DNA of 53,515 nucleotides from Sulfurospirillum sp. SCADC (GTDB taxonomy: Bacteria; Campylobacterota; Campylobacteria; Campylobacterales; Sulfurospirillaceae), in assembly GCF_000743525.1 (NCBI RefSeq), contig NZ_JQGK01000020.1, positions 1 to 53,515 on the forward strand. Direction: 5' to 3'. Below the pieces are notes generated by a model that worked only from the letters and a program-made list of their open reading frames with translations, searched no databases and was not told the DNA's origin. Numbering within the stretch: the first letter of the stretch is position 1; every line of letters begins with the position of its first letter. Shown here one piece after another: positions 26,165-35,220 of this stretch. The translations under genes and the position numbers were made by a program.

Positions 26165-26680
26165 TTATATCTCGCCTTTTAACTGCTCAATCCAGTTTTC
26201 AATGCGTTCACTGGTTTTCTCTTTTTCGTTGATGTTATCGATGGCTAAACCACAGAGTTTGTCACCCACTTCGGCTAAAGAGGCTGCGTAGGTGTAACCC
26301 TCTTTGTCCACAAAACCGATGATTTTTGCACCTGCTTTGGTAAAAATTTGATTGAATTTACCAAGGGCTGAACAAAAATGTTCGCCATGCGTTTTGCTAT
26401 CCCCTGCGCCAAAAAACGCAACTTTTTTACCTGCAAAGCTGATATTCTCAGAGGTGATCTCAAACAGTGCATCAACCCAACTAAAATGCACATCGCCTTG
26501 TCCCCATGTAGAGGTTCCTAAAAACAGCACATCGTAGTTTTCAAATTGTTCGACACTGTCAAAGTCATCTTCCATCAAAATACAATCGTCATCTTCTACT
26601 TCAAAAGCCTCTTTTAAAGCCTCTGCTACCAACGTTGTATTGCCGCCCGCACTTGCGTAAAATATACCAACCTTTGCCAT
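26165..26680 (-). CDS. nifF: Flavodoxin, nitrogenase electron donor type
   Basis: 171 residues. The FMN phosphate loop is YASAGGNTTLVAE, with the flavin-stacking region LGTSTWGQGDVHFSW and FGAGDSKTHGEHFCSALG. The size and insertion fit long-chain NifF-type flavodoxins that reduce the nitrogenase Fe protein. It sits in the nifX operon between the DUF269 and nifW genes. AGGA precedes the ATG. Confidence 0.85.
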   Translation of the reverse strand: MAKVGIFYASAGGNTTLVAEALKEAFEVEDDDCILMEDDFDSVEQFENYDVLFLGTSTWGQGDVHFSWVDALFEITSENISFAGKKVAFFGAGDSKTHGEHFCSALGKFNQIFTKAGAKIIGFVDKEGYTYAASLAEVGDKLCGLAIDNINEKEKTSERIENWIEQLKGEI

Positions 26681-26692
26681 GTTCTATCCTGA

Positions 26693-27124
26693 TTATTTTT
26701 TATACATTTCGTAAATTTCGATGGCTTCTTTTAACATCTTGCCACCCTCTTTGATGAGATCAGCATAGGTTCTAAAACTGTAACGATGCGCATCTTTAAA
26801 GAATTTGTTGGTGATGACAATCTTCTCTGCTAAAACCACCGCACGTCCAAAACCTTCGTGACTCATCTCCATAACGACTGAGCACATAATGCCCAGCTTG
26901 AGCTCAAACGCCAATGCAATCGATTGAAAAATCAGACGAATATCTTTAATCTGCATCTCATCAATATCTGCAATAATCGGAACGTTTTTAAGTTGCTCTT
27001 TGGTCTTAATGTATTTATCACTCAACACCTCTTCATCGCTCTTTTTCGCCCAAGTCCCAAACTGATCCAGAGCTCTAATTTGCGAGGTGAGGGTTTCGAT
27101 GAACAACTTTTCAAGCTCATTCAT
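26693..27124 (-). CDS. NifX-associated protein (DUF269)
   Basis: 143 residues, matching the NifX-associated family by its length, the opening EKLFIETLTSQIRALDQFGT and the ending FRTYADLIKEGGKMLKEAIE. The family accompanies nifX in many diazotrophs; its biochemical role is not settled. It lies 4 bp from nifX. AGAGGA precedes the ATG. Confidence 0.8.
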   Translation of the reverse strand: MNELEKLFIETLTSQIRALDQFGTWAKKSDEEVLSDKYIKTKEQLKNVPIIADIDEMQIKDIRLIFQSIALAFELKLGIMCSVVMEMSHEGFGRAVVLAEKIVITNKFFKDAHRYSFRTYADLIKEGGKMLKEAIEIYEMYKK

Positions 27125-27128
27125 AGCA

Positions 27129-27485
27129 TTATCCTCTTGCTTCTAAGATTTTTTTGATAAACGGTGGAGGATTGGTTGCGATCATCGTTTGGAGTTTATT
27201 AAGCTCGGTTTCGATGTTAACAACCTCTTTGTATTTGATAGGAAATATTTTGCTATTGACGACTTTTGCCGCAGCGGCAGGTCCAATCTCGACACAGTAC
27301 ATAATGTCAACATGTTCATTCTGTAACAGCTCAACTCGACCTTCAGTTCGCTCTTCGCCTGTTGGAACGACTCCTGAGAGTGCAAACCCCTCAGCATTCA
27401 CGTCATACACGGCAAATTGCTCTCCAGAGCCAAAATGGGCATCAATATTCTTGAGATCGTTTGTAAAAAACGCAACCTTGACCAT
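27129..27485 (-). CDS. nifX: FeMo-co precursor carrier NifX
   Basis: 118 residues of the NifX/NafY/NifB-C family: VKVAFFTNDLKNIDAHFGSG, AVYDVNAEGF and CVEIGPAAAAKVV, the last being the cofactor-binding segment. NifX binds the NifB cofactor and the [VK] cluster between NifB and NifEN. It is the first gene of a seven-gene operon, with a -24/-12 promoter (27524-27537) and AGGAGG upstream. Confidence 0.9.
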   Translation of the reverse strand: MVKVAFFTNDLKNIDAHFGSGEQFAVYDVNAEGFALSGVVPTGEERTEGRVELLQNEHVDIMYCVEIGPAAAAKVVNSKIFPIKYKEVVNIETELNKLQTMIATNPPPFIKKILEARG

Positions 27486-27523
27486 CGTTGTATCCTCCTA
27501 TCGTTAACGTTGTTCATTCCTTT

Positions 27524-27537
27524 ACAAGAAGTGTTCC
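27524..27537 (-). promoter_or_regulatory. Sigma-54 promoter of the nifX operon
   Basis: GGAACACTTCTTGT on the minus strand. The GG-N10-GT spacing fits -24/-12 except that the final C is T. It differs from the fdx-operon site at 35221 at two positions. The transcript would start about 27 bases before nifX. Confidence 0.6.
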
Positions 27538-27649
27538 GTTGAGTGTTCTGGCTTCCTTCTGAGTATTTCCAACTCTATTTTATGCTACGATTGTTACAGG
27601 TGAATTACATTAATTAGTCGACGATGATCGCCTGAGGCTCTTTACAATA

Positions 27650-27690
27650 TTGCTTTACATGTAAGAAAAAAATCCTTACATGTAAAGCAA
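27650..27690. repeat. Paired TTACATGTAA palindromes forming a 16-bp-arm hairpin
   Basis: Arms TTGCTTTACATGTAAG and CTTACATGTAAAGCAA with a 9-nt A-rich loop. It lies between the divergent nifX operon and the MscS-like gene. A near-copy with the same spacer pattern is on the other side of the MscS-like gene (29620-29650). Confidence 0.85.
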
Positions 27691-27718
27691 CAACACTACT
27701 TCTTAAACCCATTGAGGG

Positions 27719-27724
27719 TATAAT
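27719..27724 (+). promoter_or_regulatory. -10 box of the MscS-like gene
   Basis: A perfect TATAAT 37 bases before the ATG at 27761. No clear -35 is visible, which is usual in Campylobacterota. Confidence 0.5.
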
Positions 27725-27760
27725 ATCTTTTATTTTATTACCTCATTTTGGAGTCAATTT

Positions 27761-29614
27761 ATGGCGTTAAACCCCTTTAAATCGTTGATGGTTCTAGCGT
27801 TTTTACTTTCAATCTCTGCTTGTGCCGACGATCAAAACAGCTCTTTAGTCAATGCGGACAAAACTGTCTATGTCAATCTGCTCAAAAACATCAAAGACTC
27901 ACCTCAAACGAACGATGAATTTGCTTTACAAAAAGTGCTTCTTGAAAAGCTGATCAACACGCAGCCTTCAACCATCACGCAAATGCCTATCAACACACCT
28001 ACGAACATTGACGAATACAGCAATCTTTTTAATCGCTATAACGATGATTCGCTTAAAAAAATCGCTCTTGATAAAAAAATCAACTCGATTGCATTGAAAA
28101 TCAAAACACTCGAAAAAGAGATTAAAAGTTTGGATGTGAACAGCACGTCTATTCGTACTCTGCAACTTCAAAATGCGCTTTATACAAAATCACTGCAAGA
28201 ATTTAAAGATCAAACTGAAGCGTTAGCACAAGAGATGCTCTCCATTGAAAAGATGTTAACCGAATCCTTGAAAAACATCACCTTTGATCCTGAAAATCAG
28301 GCCAAAAAAACAGCCACGAATCGTGAAGAGGTTTTAAAACTACGCACAACGCTCGATAATTTTTTAGTGAAAAAAGAGCGTTTTGAACTCTTAGGAGATA
28401 ACCGCGATCGAGGGGTTTCTGCTACGGCGATCAGCGCTAAAGAAGATGCCTACACCAAAGCATTGAGAGAGACGATTGGCTCTTTATTTTTAGAGTTTTC
28501 CAATGCCTTAAAATCCAAAAATGAAAAGGCATTTGCTTTGGAGAAAAGCATCCTTGATGAGGTCGCACTCTTAGATAAAACAGATATGATTAACGAATCG
28601 ATGGCGTCACTTTTGCATGCAATGGAGAAAAAGTATTTTGGTACGCTCGATACCATCGCAGGTTCCACAACCCAAGAGTTCAAAAATATTGTAAAATCGA
28701 CATGGGGCATACTTACTGAGCCTATTTTTACAACGAATGGTACACCGATCACAACGTTGAAACTGATCTTAGCGCTCTTTATTTTTCTCATTGGCGTTTT
28801 TGGTGGCGGGTTTTATAAAACCAGCATTAAAAAAATTGCGAACAATAGCAAATCGATCAATTTAGCAACCCGTACGATTTTAGCCAATATTGGCTACTAC
28901 GTCATTCTCTTAGCCGCTTTTTTTATCGCCTTAAATGTCTTAGGCATCGACCTCTCTTCGATTGCACTTGTAGCAGGTGCCCTTTCGGTGGGTATCGGTT
29001 TTGGTCTGCAAAACATCGTCTCCAATCTTGTCTCTGGCATCATTTTGATGTTTGAGCGCAGCATTAAAATTGGTGATTTTGTGGAGCTCTCAGGAACCGT
29101 GCATGGTCATGTCACCGATATTCGTATGCGCTCCACAACCCTTAATACCAACGGAAATATCGATGTCATCGTTCCCAATCGCAACTTTATTGAAAACAAT
29201 GTGATTAACTGGACGATGCACGATAAAATAAAACGTTTTGATATTCCTTTTGGTGTTGCCTATGGCACGAAACCTGAACATGTGATTGCGGTGATTAAAG
29301 AAGCCGTTGTTAACAGTGGGTATAGCGATATTATCGAGGCTCATGATAAATTCACCAACGTCATTATGTCGGGCATGGGAAGCAGCAGTGTTGATTTTAT
29401 CCTGCAAGTATGGATTCATGGTGAAGAAATTTTGGCACCGAGTAAAACCATGTCCAGATTTTTGATTATTATCTACAACACGCTCAACGCACATGGCATC
29501 GAAATTCCCTTTCAACAACACGATGTGCATATTAAAAGTATTGATAAAGAGAGTGCTTTGAGCCTTACGAAACCCCAAAGCGTTGAAAAAAAAGTGGACA
29601 CAGCCAATACGTAA
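27761..29614 (+). CDS. MscS-family mechanosensitive channel
   Basis: 617 residues: signal sequence with a possible lipobox (ISAC), a long periplasmic coiled region (~30-320), membrane helices (~335-430) and the MscS core with the pore helix VAGALSVGIGFGLQNIVSNL and the beta domain (ERSIKIGDFVEL, VIVPNRNFIENNVINW). It opens under membrane tension to release solutes. GGAG precedes the ATG. It sits inside the nif region and is flanked on both sides by paired palindromes, so it may be an inserted gene. Confidence 0.85.
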   Translation: MALNPFKSLMVLAFLLSISACADDQNSSLVNADKTVYVNLLKNIKDSPQTNDEFALQKVLLEKLINTQPSTITQMPINTPTNIDEYSNLFNRYNDDSLKKIALDKKINSIALKIKTLEKEIKSLDVNSTSIRTLQLQNALYTKSLQEFKDQTEALAQEMLSIEKMLTESLKNITFDPENQAKKTATNREEVLKLRTTLDNFLVKKERFELLGDNRDRGVSATAISAKEDAYTKALRETIGSLFLEFSNALKSKNEKAFALEKSILDEVALLDKTDMINESMASLLHAMEKKYFGTLDTIAGSTTQEFKNIVKSTWGILTEPIFTTNGTPITTLKLILALFIFLIGVFGGGFYKTSIKKIANNSKSINLATRTILANIGYYVILLAAFFIALNVLGIDLSSIALVAGALSVGIGFGLQNIVSNLVSGIILMFERSIKIGDFVELSGTVHGHVTDIRMRSTTLNTNGNIDVIVPNRNFIENNVINWTMHDKIKRFDIPFGVAYGTKPEHVIAVIKEAVVNSGYSDIIEAHDKFTNVIMSGMGSSSVDFILQVWIHGEEILAPSKTMSRFLIIIYNTLNAHGIEIPFQQHDVHIKSIDKESALSLTKPQSVEKKVDTANT

Positions 29615-29619
29615 CCGCA

Positions 29620-29650
29620 TTTACATGTAAGAAAAATCCTTACATGTAAA
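29620..29650. terminator. Paired palindromes as bidirectional terminator
   Basis: Arms TTTACATGTAAG and CTTACATGTAAA with a 7-nt loop (AAAAATC), between convergent genes ending at 29614 and 29666. The spacer is like that of the 27650-27690 pair. Confidence 0.7.
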
Positions 29651-29665
29651 GAGTGGAAATACCTA

Positions 29666-30601
29666 TTAAGCTCTTACCCACTGCGCGATCTGTGCAATGT
29701 CCTCAGGCGTGGTTTGACAACATCCCCCAATGACGCGCGCCCCTTTTTGATACCACGTATACGCCATCTTGCCATACGATGAACTTTTTGAAAGTCCATC
29801 CCACGTTTTGGTGAGCGCATTGTAGGTCGATCCGCCATTGGGGTAAACGATGATCGGCTTTGAAGAAACCGCTTTGATCTCTTCGATGAGTGATTCGATG
29901 AACTCGGGAGCGGTGCAGTTGATGCCAATCGCGATGATCTGTTTTTGCGTTTCTAAAAACTGCGCGCACTCACGAATACTCTCGCCGCTGTTGATATGCT
30001 CTCCATCTTTAGCGCTAAAACTCACCCACGCACACATCGTTGAAAATGTCTCTAAGAGTTTGCAAAGCGCTCGTACTTCGATCAAACAAGGCATCGTTTC
30101 GCACGCCAAAAGATCGGGCTTGGCTTCGATGAGTGTCGCCAGTCGTTTACGGTGAAACTCCATCAACGCTTCCACACTCAGCCCATAATTACCCCGAAAC
30201 TCTGAACCATCAGCAAGATACGCCCCATACGGTCCCACCGAAGCAGCGACCAAAGGCTTGTGTCGTTTGGCATGATTTTTGGTTTCGCTCCAAAACGCAT
30301 CACGTACATTTTGAGCGATGGTGATCGAAGACTGAATCAGCGCTTTAGCTTCTGCTTCGCTCATCCCACGCTTCATAAACCCCTCATAGGTTGCTTGGTA
30401 ACTCGCCGTCGTAATGCAATCACTGCCAGCTTTGAGGTAATCCAAATGCACTTCCGCAATCGCTTCAGGCTTTTCCATCAGAAACTTTGCCGACCACAGA
30501 GAGTCGTTGATGTCGTAGCCTTTGCGCTCAAGCTCCGTGCCAAACGCTCCATCGATGATGAGTACTTTTTGCTTGCTTAAAATGATTTCAATGGGATTCA
30601 T
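29666..30601 (-). CDS. mmuM: Homocysteine S-methyltransferase
   Basis: 311 residues of the zinc-dependent homocysteine methyltransferase family: IDGAFGTELERKGYDIN, the zinc Cys in IGINCTAPEF and the Cys pair in GGCCQTTPEDI. It makes methionine from homocysteine and a methyl donor such as S-methylmethionine. GAGG precedes the ATG at 30601; a longer frame adds five residues without a ribosome site. It lies between nif operons, but a nif role is not implied. Confidence 0.85.
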   Translation of the reverse strand: MNPIEIILSKQKVLIIDGAFGTELERKGYDINDSLWSAKFLMEKPEAIAEVHLDYLKAGSDCITTASYQATYEGFMKRGMSEAEAKALIQSSITIAQNVRDAFWSETKNHAKRHKPLVAASVGPYGAYLADGSEFRGNYGLSVEALMEFHRKRLATLIEAKPDLLACETMPCLIEVRALCKLLETFSTMCAWVSFSAKDGEHINSGESIRECAQFLETQKQIIAIGINCTAPEFIESLIEEIKAVSSKPIIVYPNGGSTYNALTKTWDGLSKSSSYGKMAYTWYQKGARVIGGCCQTTPEDIAQIAQWVRA

Positions 30602-30637
30602 ACGTTTTTTCCTCAAAAAATTTAGGATATATCATAC

Positions 30638-30898
30638 TTAGTACGCACTCTGCCGATGCTTAACATCCACAATAAAAACCATCACCTTCTCCTGTTCAAC
30701 ACTATAAAAAAGCCTATAATTGCCAAGTCTATAGCGATAATACCCCTCAAACTCGCCTTTGAGTTTTTTGATGTTGGTGCCAAAAAAAGGATTTTCCCTG
30801 AGTTGTGGATAGACGATGGTTTTGATTTTGAGGTAGAGCTTCGCATCCAGTGTTGCTTTTACTTTCTCAAACGTCTTTGTCTCTGCGATGCTAAACAA
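30638..30898 (-). CDS. RelE/ParE-family toxin
   Basis: 86 residues from a TTG start that overlaps the antitoxin stop by 8 bp. The core FEGYYRYRLGNYRLFYSVE and the ending VDVKHRQSAY are typical of RelE-like toxins, which cleave mRNA at the ribosome or act on gyrase. A longer in-frame start lies inside the antitoxin gene and gives an atypical N-terminus. It is paired with the ribbon-helix-helix gene upstream. Confidence 0.75.
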   Translation of the reverse strand: MFSIAETKTFEKVKATLDAKLYLKIKTIVYPQLRENPFFGTNIKKLKGEFEGYYRYRLGNYRLFYSVEQEKVMVFIVDVKHRQSAY

Positions 30899-31127
30899 TC
30901 GTAAACTCGTTGTTTTTGATGTCTTCCATGCCTTGCTTGAGGTTTTCAACCAAGTTTGCATCGTTTAGTATCTCTGCCATTTCGCTGTTATCGACGTACT
31001 GTGCGGATGTGAGGTACTGCATGGTTGCAAACTCGATGAAATTAGAGATATTGCGTTTTTGCCCTTGCGCAGCGAGTTGAATGATATTGTAAACGCTATC
31101 ATCCACTCTCATCGTGACTGTTTTCAT
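30891..31127 (-). CDS. Ribbon-helix-helix antitoxin
   Basis: 78 residues: an N-terminal RHH DNA-binding domain (MKTVTMRVDDSVYNIIQLAA, KRNISNFIEFA) and an acidic C-terminal segment that would wrap the toxin (ENLKQGMEDIKNNEF). It neutralises the RelE-like toxin and represses the pair. AAGGG precedes the ATG. The pair lies between nifN and mmuM. Confidence 0.8.
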   Translation of the reverse strand: MKTVTMRVDDSVYNIIQLAAQGQKRNISNFIEFATMQYLTSAQYVDNSEMAEILNDANLVENLKQGMEDIKNNEFTIV

Positions 31128-31202
31128 TTTGTGCCCTTTGTATGCTATGTGAATTTATTGTATTCAATTTTATTCACATTGTCAAGAGAATTGACGTTTA
31201 CA

Positions 31203-32483
31203 TCAGTGATAGGCTAAAAGATTATTGACCTCACACAAAAAGGCGCAACTGCCTTCGTACAAAATGTTGTAACGAAGCCCGATGCCGACTTGCTCATAGT
31301 TTGGAAATCCTCGAATGAGAAGCGCTTTATGATGTTTATGCGCTAAACGCTCGCCGTGGTAGTTGGCGATGAGCATATCCATCTCGGGGAGTCGCTTCTC
31401 CACCTCTTCAAAATCGCCGATTTGCATTTTACATGTAAAGGCTTCTTGGATTTCACTGCGCTGTGCGATGTACGCTTCACACGTACTTCCAGCTTCTCTA
31501 AGCGCTTTGGAAATGGCATAGGCACTATCGGGCTCATCGGCGATGAGTATTTTTGCTTTTCCAAGGGTAAAATGGGTATCTAAAAGCACATCTTGCAGAC
31601 GCGCGCGCCATCGTTTGACGACACTGGGAACACTTTTGCACTGTAAAAATTCAAAGACTTTGGCATAAAAATCATCCGTGGCTTCTAAGCCGATGAGGCT
31701 ATCAAAATGCAGGTGCGTGCTTTGAGGGAATTTTTCATAAAAAAGTTCACCGCATTTTTTGACCGAATGCCCAATGGTGATGACAGCTCCCGCGTCGCCT
31801 AGTTTTTCGATGTCAGAAACGCTAATGCCACCGCTACTAAGAGCGCCTTGTTTGACGCCCAAATGCCCATCGAGTGAATCGCTGAGATCAGGGAGTGCAA
31901 AAACGACCAAGTCCAAACATTCCAGCGCTTCTTTGAGTTTTTCCACTTCGATGGGACTAAAATTGACATTGGGAATGAGCAGAACTTTGTCTTTTCTTAC
32001 CTGCGTGGTGGGCTCGATCAGTTGGGTAATGATGTTTTGAACACTCAAACTCCATCCGCTCTCAAGCCCACCTTCAAAATCGGGCGTATGCACATAGACC
32101 ATCTTTTGCTTCTCTTTTAAAAGCAGCGTTGCGCCTTTGATGTCATCGCCTTTGGTCTCCGTCATGCCTGTGGTAAAAAGCCCCACCAAATCGGGCGTTA
32201 CTTTTTTGGTGATGTTCTCCACCGCTTCGGAGATGCCTTTATCGCCACCATCGATGACCGCGGTTATGTCATTCACCGCGGTGGTTTGAATGGCGATAGG
32301 ATCGTTAAAATGACGAGTAAAAAGCACCTTGGTAAACGAAGCACACCCTTGCGCGCCGTGCATCAAAGGCATACAGTTTTTAATGCCCAAAAATGCGAGT
32401 GTCGCGCCCATCGGCTGAGAGAGCTTGAGAGGGTTTACATGTAAAGGTTTTAGGCTCGTTGCTTTGAGCTCTTTTAAATTCAT
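31203..32483 (-). CDS. nifN: FeMo-co scaffold subunit NifN
   Basis: 426 residues of the nitrogenase component 1 family. The opening NPLKLSQPMGATLAFLGI then CMPLMHGAQGCASFTKVLFT is characteristic of NifN. With NifE it forms the scaffold on which the NifB cofactor matures to FeMo-co. The start is the ATG overlapping the nifE stop (ATGA). Two palindromes lie in the gene: 32435-32444 encodes LHV just before NPLK, and 31429-31438 encodes FTCK near residue 350. Confidence 0.9.
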   Translation of the reverse strand: MNLKELKATSLKPLHVNPLKLSQPMGATLAFLGIKNCMPLMHGAQGCASFTKVLFTRHFNDPIAIQTTAVNDITAVIDGGDKGISEAVENITKKVTPDLVGLFTTGMTETKGDDIKGATLLLKEKQKMVYVHTPDFEGGLESGWSLSVQNIITQLIEPTTQVRKDKVLLIPNVNFSPIEVEKLKEALECLDLVVFALPDLSDSLDGHLGVKQGALSSGGISVSDIEKLGDAGAVITIGHSVKKCGELFYEKFPQSTHLHFDSLIGLEATDDFYAKVFEFLQCKSVPSVVKRWRARLQDVLLDTHFTLGKAKILIADEPDSAYAISKALREAGSTCEAYIAQRSEIQEAFTCKMQIGDFEEVEKRLPEMDMLIANYHGERLAHKHHKALLIRGFPNYEQVGIGLRYNILYEGSCAFLCEVNNLLAYH

Positions 32484-33826
32484 ACTAGCTCCCATGGTGC
32501 AGCCTTTCCAACCAGTTTAAAGACAGGATTTGCCAGTGCAGAACAGACATCACTCGCCAAATTTTCAAGCCCTCCGTACGCGCCATAACTTACTTTTTTT
32601 TCTTGATTGACATCGACAAACGCAATGCGTTTTTTGATCGCGGTGTAAAGACTTCGCCCACCCGCCAACAAAATGTCTACATGGTGCTCATCAATGAGTT
32701 TGGGCTGTTCAACACCCGGGTTTTTAAAGACGATGGGCACATATTCACTCGCAATGGCGACGTCTTCTTCCGTGGCTTTTTGCACACAGGTTGCGACCAC
32801 TTCGATGCCGATGTCTTGAAGCGCTGAGGCAATCGACCACGACTTGTTGCCGCCCGTGTTGAGAATCGCTTTTTTGCCTTTGAGCATAAGAAAGTACGGC
32901 TTCAAACGCTCCGCCAACTTCGCCTCTTCTTCGGCGATAATCGCTTCAGCTTTAGCGCTGAGTTCCGCATCACCAAACGCATTGACGATGGAGCGAATCG
33001 CATTGGACGTGTCACGTTTTCCGTAAAAGGAGACGCTCACATAAGGGATGTTGTAGCGTTCTTGCATTTTACGACACAAAGTGACCAAGGATTTTGCACA
33101 GACGATGACATTCAGCTTTGCGGTGTGTGCCATTTGTATCTGTTCAATTCTGCCATCGCCTGAGAGCGAAGAGATGACTTTAATGCCAATGCGTTCAAGT
33201 ATGGGCTTGTACTGCCACATATCGCCTGTCACGTTATAATCACCGATCAAGTTAATACCAAAGGGATGAATGCTTTCAGGCTCACGCGTACCCACAAGCG
33301 CGTCCAGCACCGCTTCACCTGCAAGGCGTGACCCTAAGTTTTTACTGCCCACGAATCCTGGGGCATGCACGGGCACGATGGGAATGTGAAACAACTCTTC
33401 CGCGGTTTTACATGTAAAGTCGATGTTATCCCCAATCATCGCTGTGACACAGGTTTCGTAGACAAAAATCGCCTTAGGGTTTTTGTGCTCCACGATGTAC
33501 GCTAAAGCATCTGCCAGCTTCTTGTCACCACCAAAAATGATGTCTTGGGTCGAAACATTCGTGCAATAGCCCAGTGGCGTGTTGTTTTCACCTTCATAGC
33601 TTGTAAGCGTAGCTCTGGTTTCCCATGAAGCGCCAAGACAAGTGTCGGGACCATGCACCAAGTGCACAGCATCCGCATAAGGAAAGAGTGATATTTGCGC
33701 TCCCTCAAACGCACACCCTCCGCTCGTCGCTCCAGGTTTCGGTTTATCACAGCTCGCTTTTTTGGTTTTGTTATGAGAACAAGCACTCTCGTTTAACAAA
33801 TCCTTGATCAGTTTTCTATTTACCAT
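32480..33826 (-). CDS. nifE: FeMo-co scaffold subunit NifE
   Basis: 448 residues. Hallmarks are LLNESACSHNKTKK, GGCAFEGAQISLFPYADAVH, GPDTCLG and FVYETCVTAMIGDNI; the Cys residues hold the scaffold's [4Fe-4S] cluster. It pairs with NifN. A palindrome (33408-33417) encodes FTCK right after GDNID. No Shine-Dalgarno sequence is visible, and a -24/-12 element (33839-33852) would place the transcript start almost on the start codon. Confidence 0.9.
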   Translation of the reverse strand: MVNRKLIKDLLNESACSHNKTKKASCDKPKPGATSGGCAFEGAQISLFPYADAVHLVHGPDTCLGASWETRATLTSYEGENNTPLGYCTNVSTQDIIFGGDKKLADALAYIVEHKNPKAIFVYETCVTAMIGDNIDFTCKTAEELFHIPIVPVHAPGFVGSKNLGSRLAGEAVLDALVGTREPESIHPFGINLIGDYNVTGDMWQYKPILERIGIKVISSLSGDGRIEQIQMAHTAKLNVIVCAKSLVTLCRKMQERYNIPYVSVSFYGKRDTSNAIRSIVNAFGDAELSAKAEAIIAEEEAKLAERLKPYFLMLKGKKAILNTGGNKSWSIASALQDIGIEVVATCVQKATEEDVAIASEYVPIVFKNPGVEQPKLIDEHHVDILLAGGRSLYTAIKKRIAFVDVNQEKKVSYGAYGGLENLASDVCSALANPVFKLVGKAAPWELV

Positions 33827-33838
33827 AGCTATTGATTT

Positions 33839-33852
33839 GCATAATGTATTCC
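33839..33852 (-). promoter_or_regulatory. Candidate sigma-54 promoter of nifEN
   Basis: GGAATACATTATGC on the minus strand, GG-N10-GC, sharing GGAAYAC with the other nif sites. Predicted +1 at about 33827, one base from the nifE start codon at 33826. Confidence 0.5.
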
Positions 33853-33911
33853 GTTAATCTATAGGTTTATGCTTCTCAAATATTATACGGTATCCCAATA
33901 AGCACGATTGA

Positions 33912-33979
33912 AATATATGGTAGTTTTTTAATTTTTTTCTACCATATATTGGCAATATGGAACTTTTTCTACCATATAT
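33912..33979. repeat. Repeated end of the Fic gene
   Basis: ATATATGGTAG occurs three times: twice in direct orientation on the minus strand (33969-33979, which is the last codons of the Fic gene, and 33939-33949), and once inverted (33913-33923). The inner pair forms a hairpin with an A/T-rich loop that may terminate the Fic transcript. Confidence 0.6.
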
Positions 33980-35036
33980 CACCTTTAAGAAGATTGTAGA
34001 GTTTTGGATTGATGTAGAGTACGGTTCTTGATTTTTTAAAAGATTCTAAGACACCTATTTTCTCAAGCTCTTTGAGGTACTTTGCAGCAGCGTGTCTCTC
34101 TACGTCTAAAGCCGCTTCAACATAAGCCGTTTTGGTATAGACCTCCGTAAAAATGGCATCGATAAGCTCTTTTTTATATATTTTTGGTAATTTCTCTTTC
34201 ACTTCTAGGGCAGTTTCATCGACCAAATTTTTAATCGCTTTGGCTTTTTGAAGCGTTTGGATAGCTGTTTGCTCGATGCCTTTGAGTATGTAAAGCGTCC
34301 ATTCTTCCCATGTTTCTTTGGTGCGAACCTCTTGAAGTAAACGGTCACTTTTATGTTTGATGATGTATCCACTAAGGTACAAAATCGGCGAATCCAGTAA
34401 GCCTTGGTTGCACAAGTATAAGATATTTAAAATTCTTCCTGTCCTGCCATTGCCATCATAAAAAGGATGGATAGACTCAAACTGATAGTGCAAAATTGCC
34501 ATCATAATCAATGGATCAAATACATTGGGTTCGTTGATACACTTCTCTAAATTTGCTAGTAAATTTCTAATAGTTTCTTCATCTTGAGGTGGCGTGTAAA
34601 TAACTTCGCCCGTTTTTAAGTTTTTAAGTACCGTACCCACTTGCTTTCGTATGCCTGCATCATTTTCTGAAAGCTCTTTTTGGATGGCTACAATGTCATT
34701 GGTTGTGATGATCTGTCTCTTTTGTAACTGCTCAAAACCAAATCTCAGAGCTTTTCTATAATTTAAAACTTCTTTGATGTTGTTTGAAATATGCGATGAA
34801 TCAATCGCCAATGCTTCAAAAAGTTCATCTTGTGTTGTGATAATATTTTCGATCTCAGAGCTATCTTTGGCTTCTTGAAGGGTAAGAGAGTTTATAAGTA
34901 TCTCTTTGTTAGGAATTTGATCGGCAAAACCTTTAAGTTCGGCTAATGCCTTGTTCGATTGACTCAATTGCTTTAAAATGGGCACTGTATCAAAATCAAA
35001 TTTTGGAGGTAAAGCGGGTAAGATAAATTCATTCAT
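33969..35036 (-). CDS. Fic-family adenylyltransferase with winged-helix C-terminus
   Basis: 355 residues: Fic_N region (~1-100), Fic core with HPFYDGNGRTGR (catalytic His and ATP-phosphate loop), and a C-terminal winged-helix region. An S-x-x-x-E-N inhibitory helix (SSEIENI, residues ~59-65) upstream of the core marks a class II, self-inhibited Fic protein. It would AMPylate a target, or itself, to control activity. GGAG precedes the ATG. It separates nifE from the ferredoxin operon and has no clear nif link. Confidence 0.85.
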   Translation of the reverse strand: MNEFILPALPPKFDFDTVPILKQLSQSNKALAELKGFADQIPNKEILINSLTLQEAKDSSEIENIITTQDELFEALAIDSSHISNNIKEVLNYRKALRFGFEQLQKRQIITTNDIVAIQKELSENDAGIRKQVGTVLKNLKTGEVIYTPPQDEETIRNLLANLEKCINEPNVFDPLIMMAILHYQFESIHPFYDGNGRTGRILNILYLCNQGLLDSPILYLSGYIIKHKSDRLLQEVRTKETWEEWTLYILKGIEQTAIQTLQKAKAIKNLVDETALEVKEKLPKIYKKELIDAIFTEVYTKTAYVEAALDVERHAAAKYLKELEKIGVLESFKKSRTVLYINPKLYNLLKGDIW

Positions 35037-35220
35037 ATTGAAGCTCCATTAGCATTTACCCATAGAAACCTGTACAATTTCATTTTTTTAATTATCAATC
35101 GTTCGTCCTGATAATTTGGTTTTGAGTTAGTGATTTGATTGGAATGATTTTACCCAAATATCAAACTTTTGTAGAAAAGAATCATCACACCAAGATAGCA
35201 ATAGTATAAAAATATTGTAT

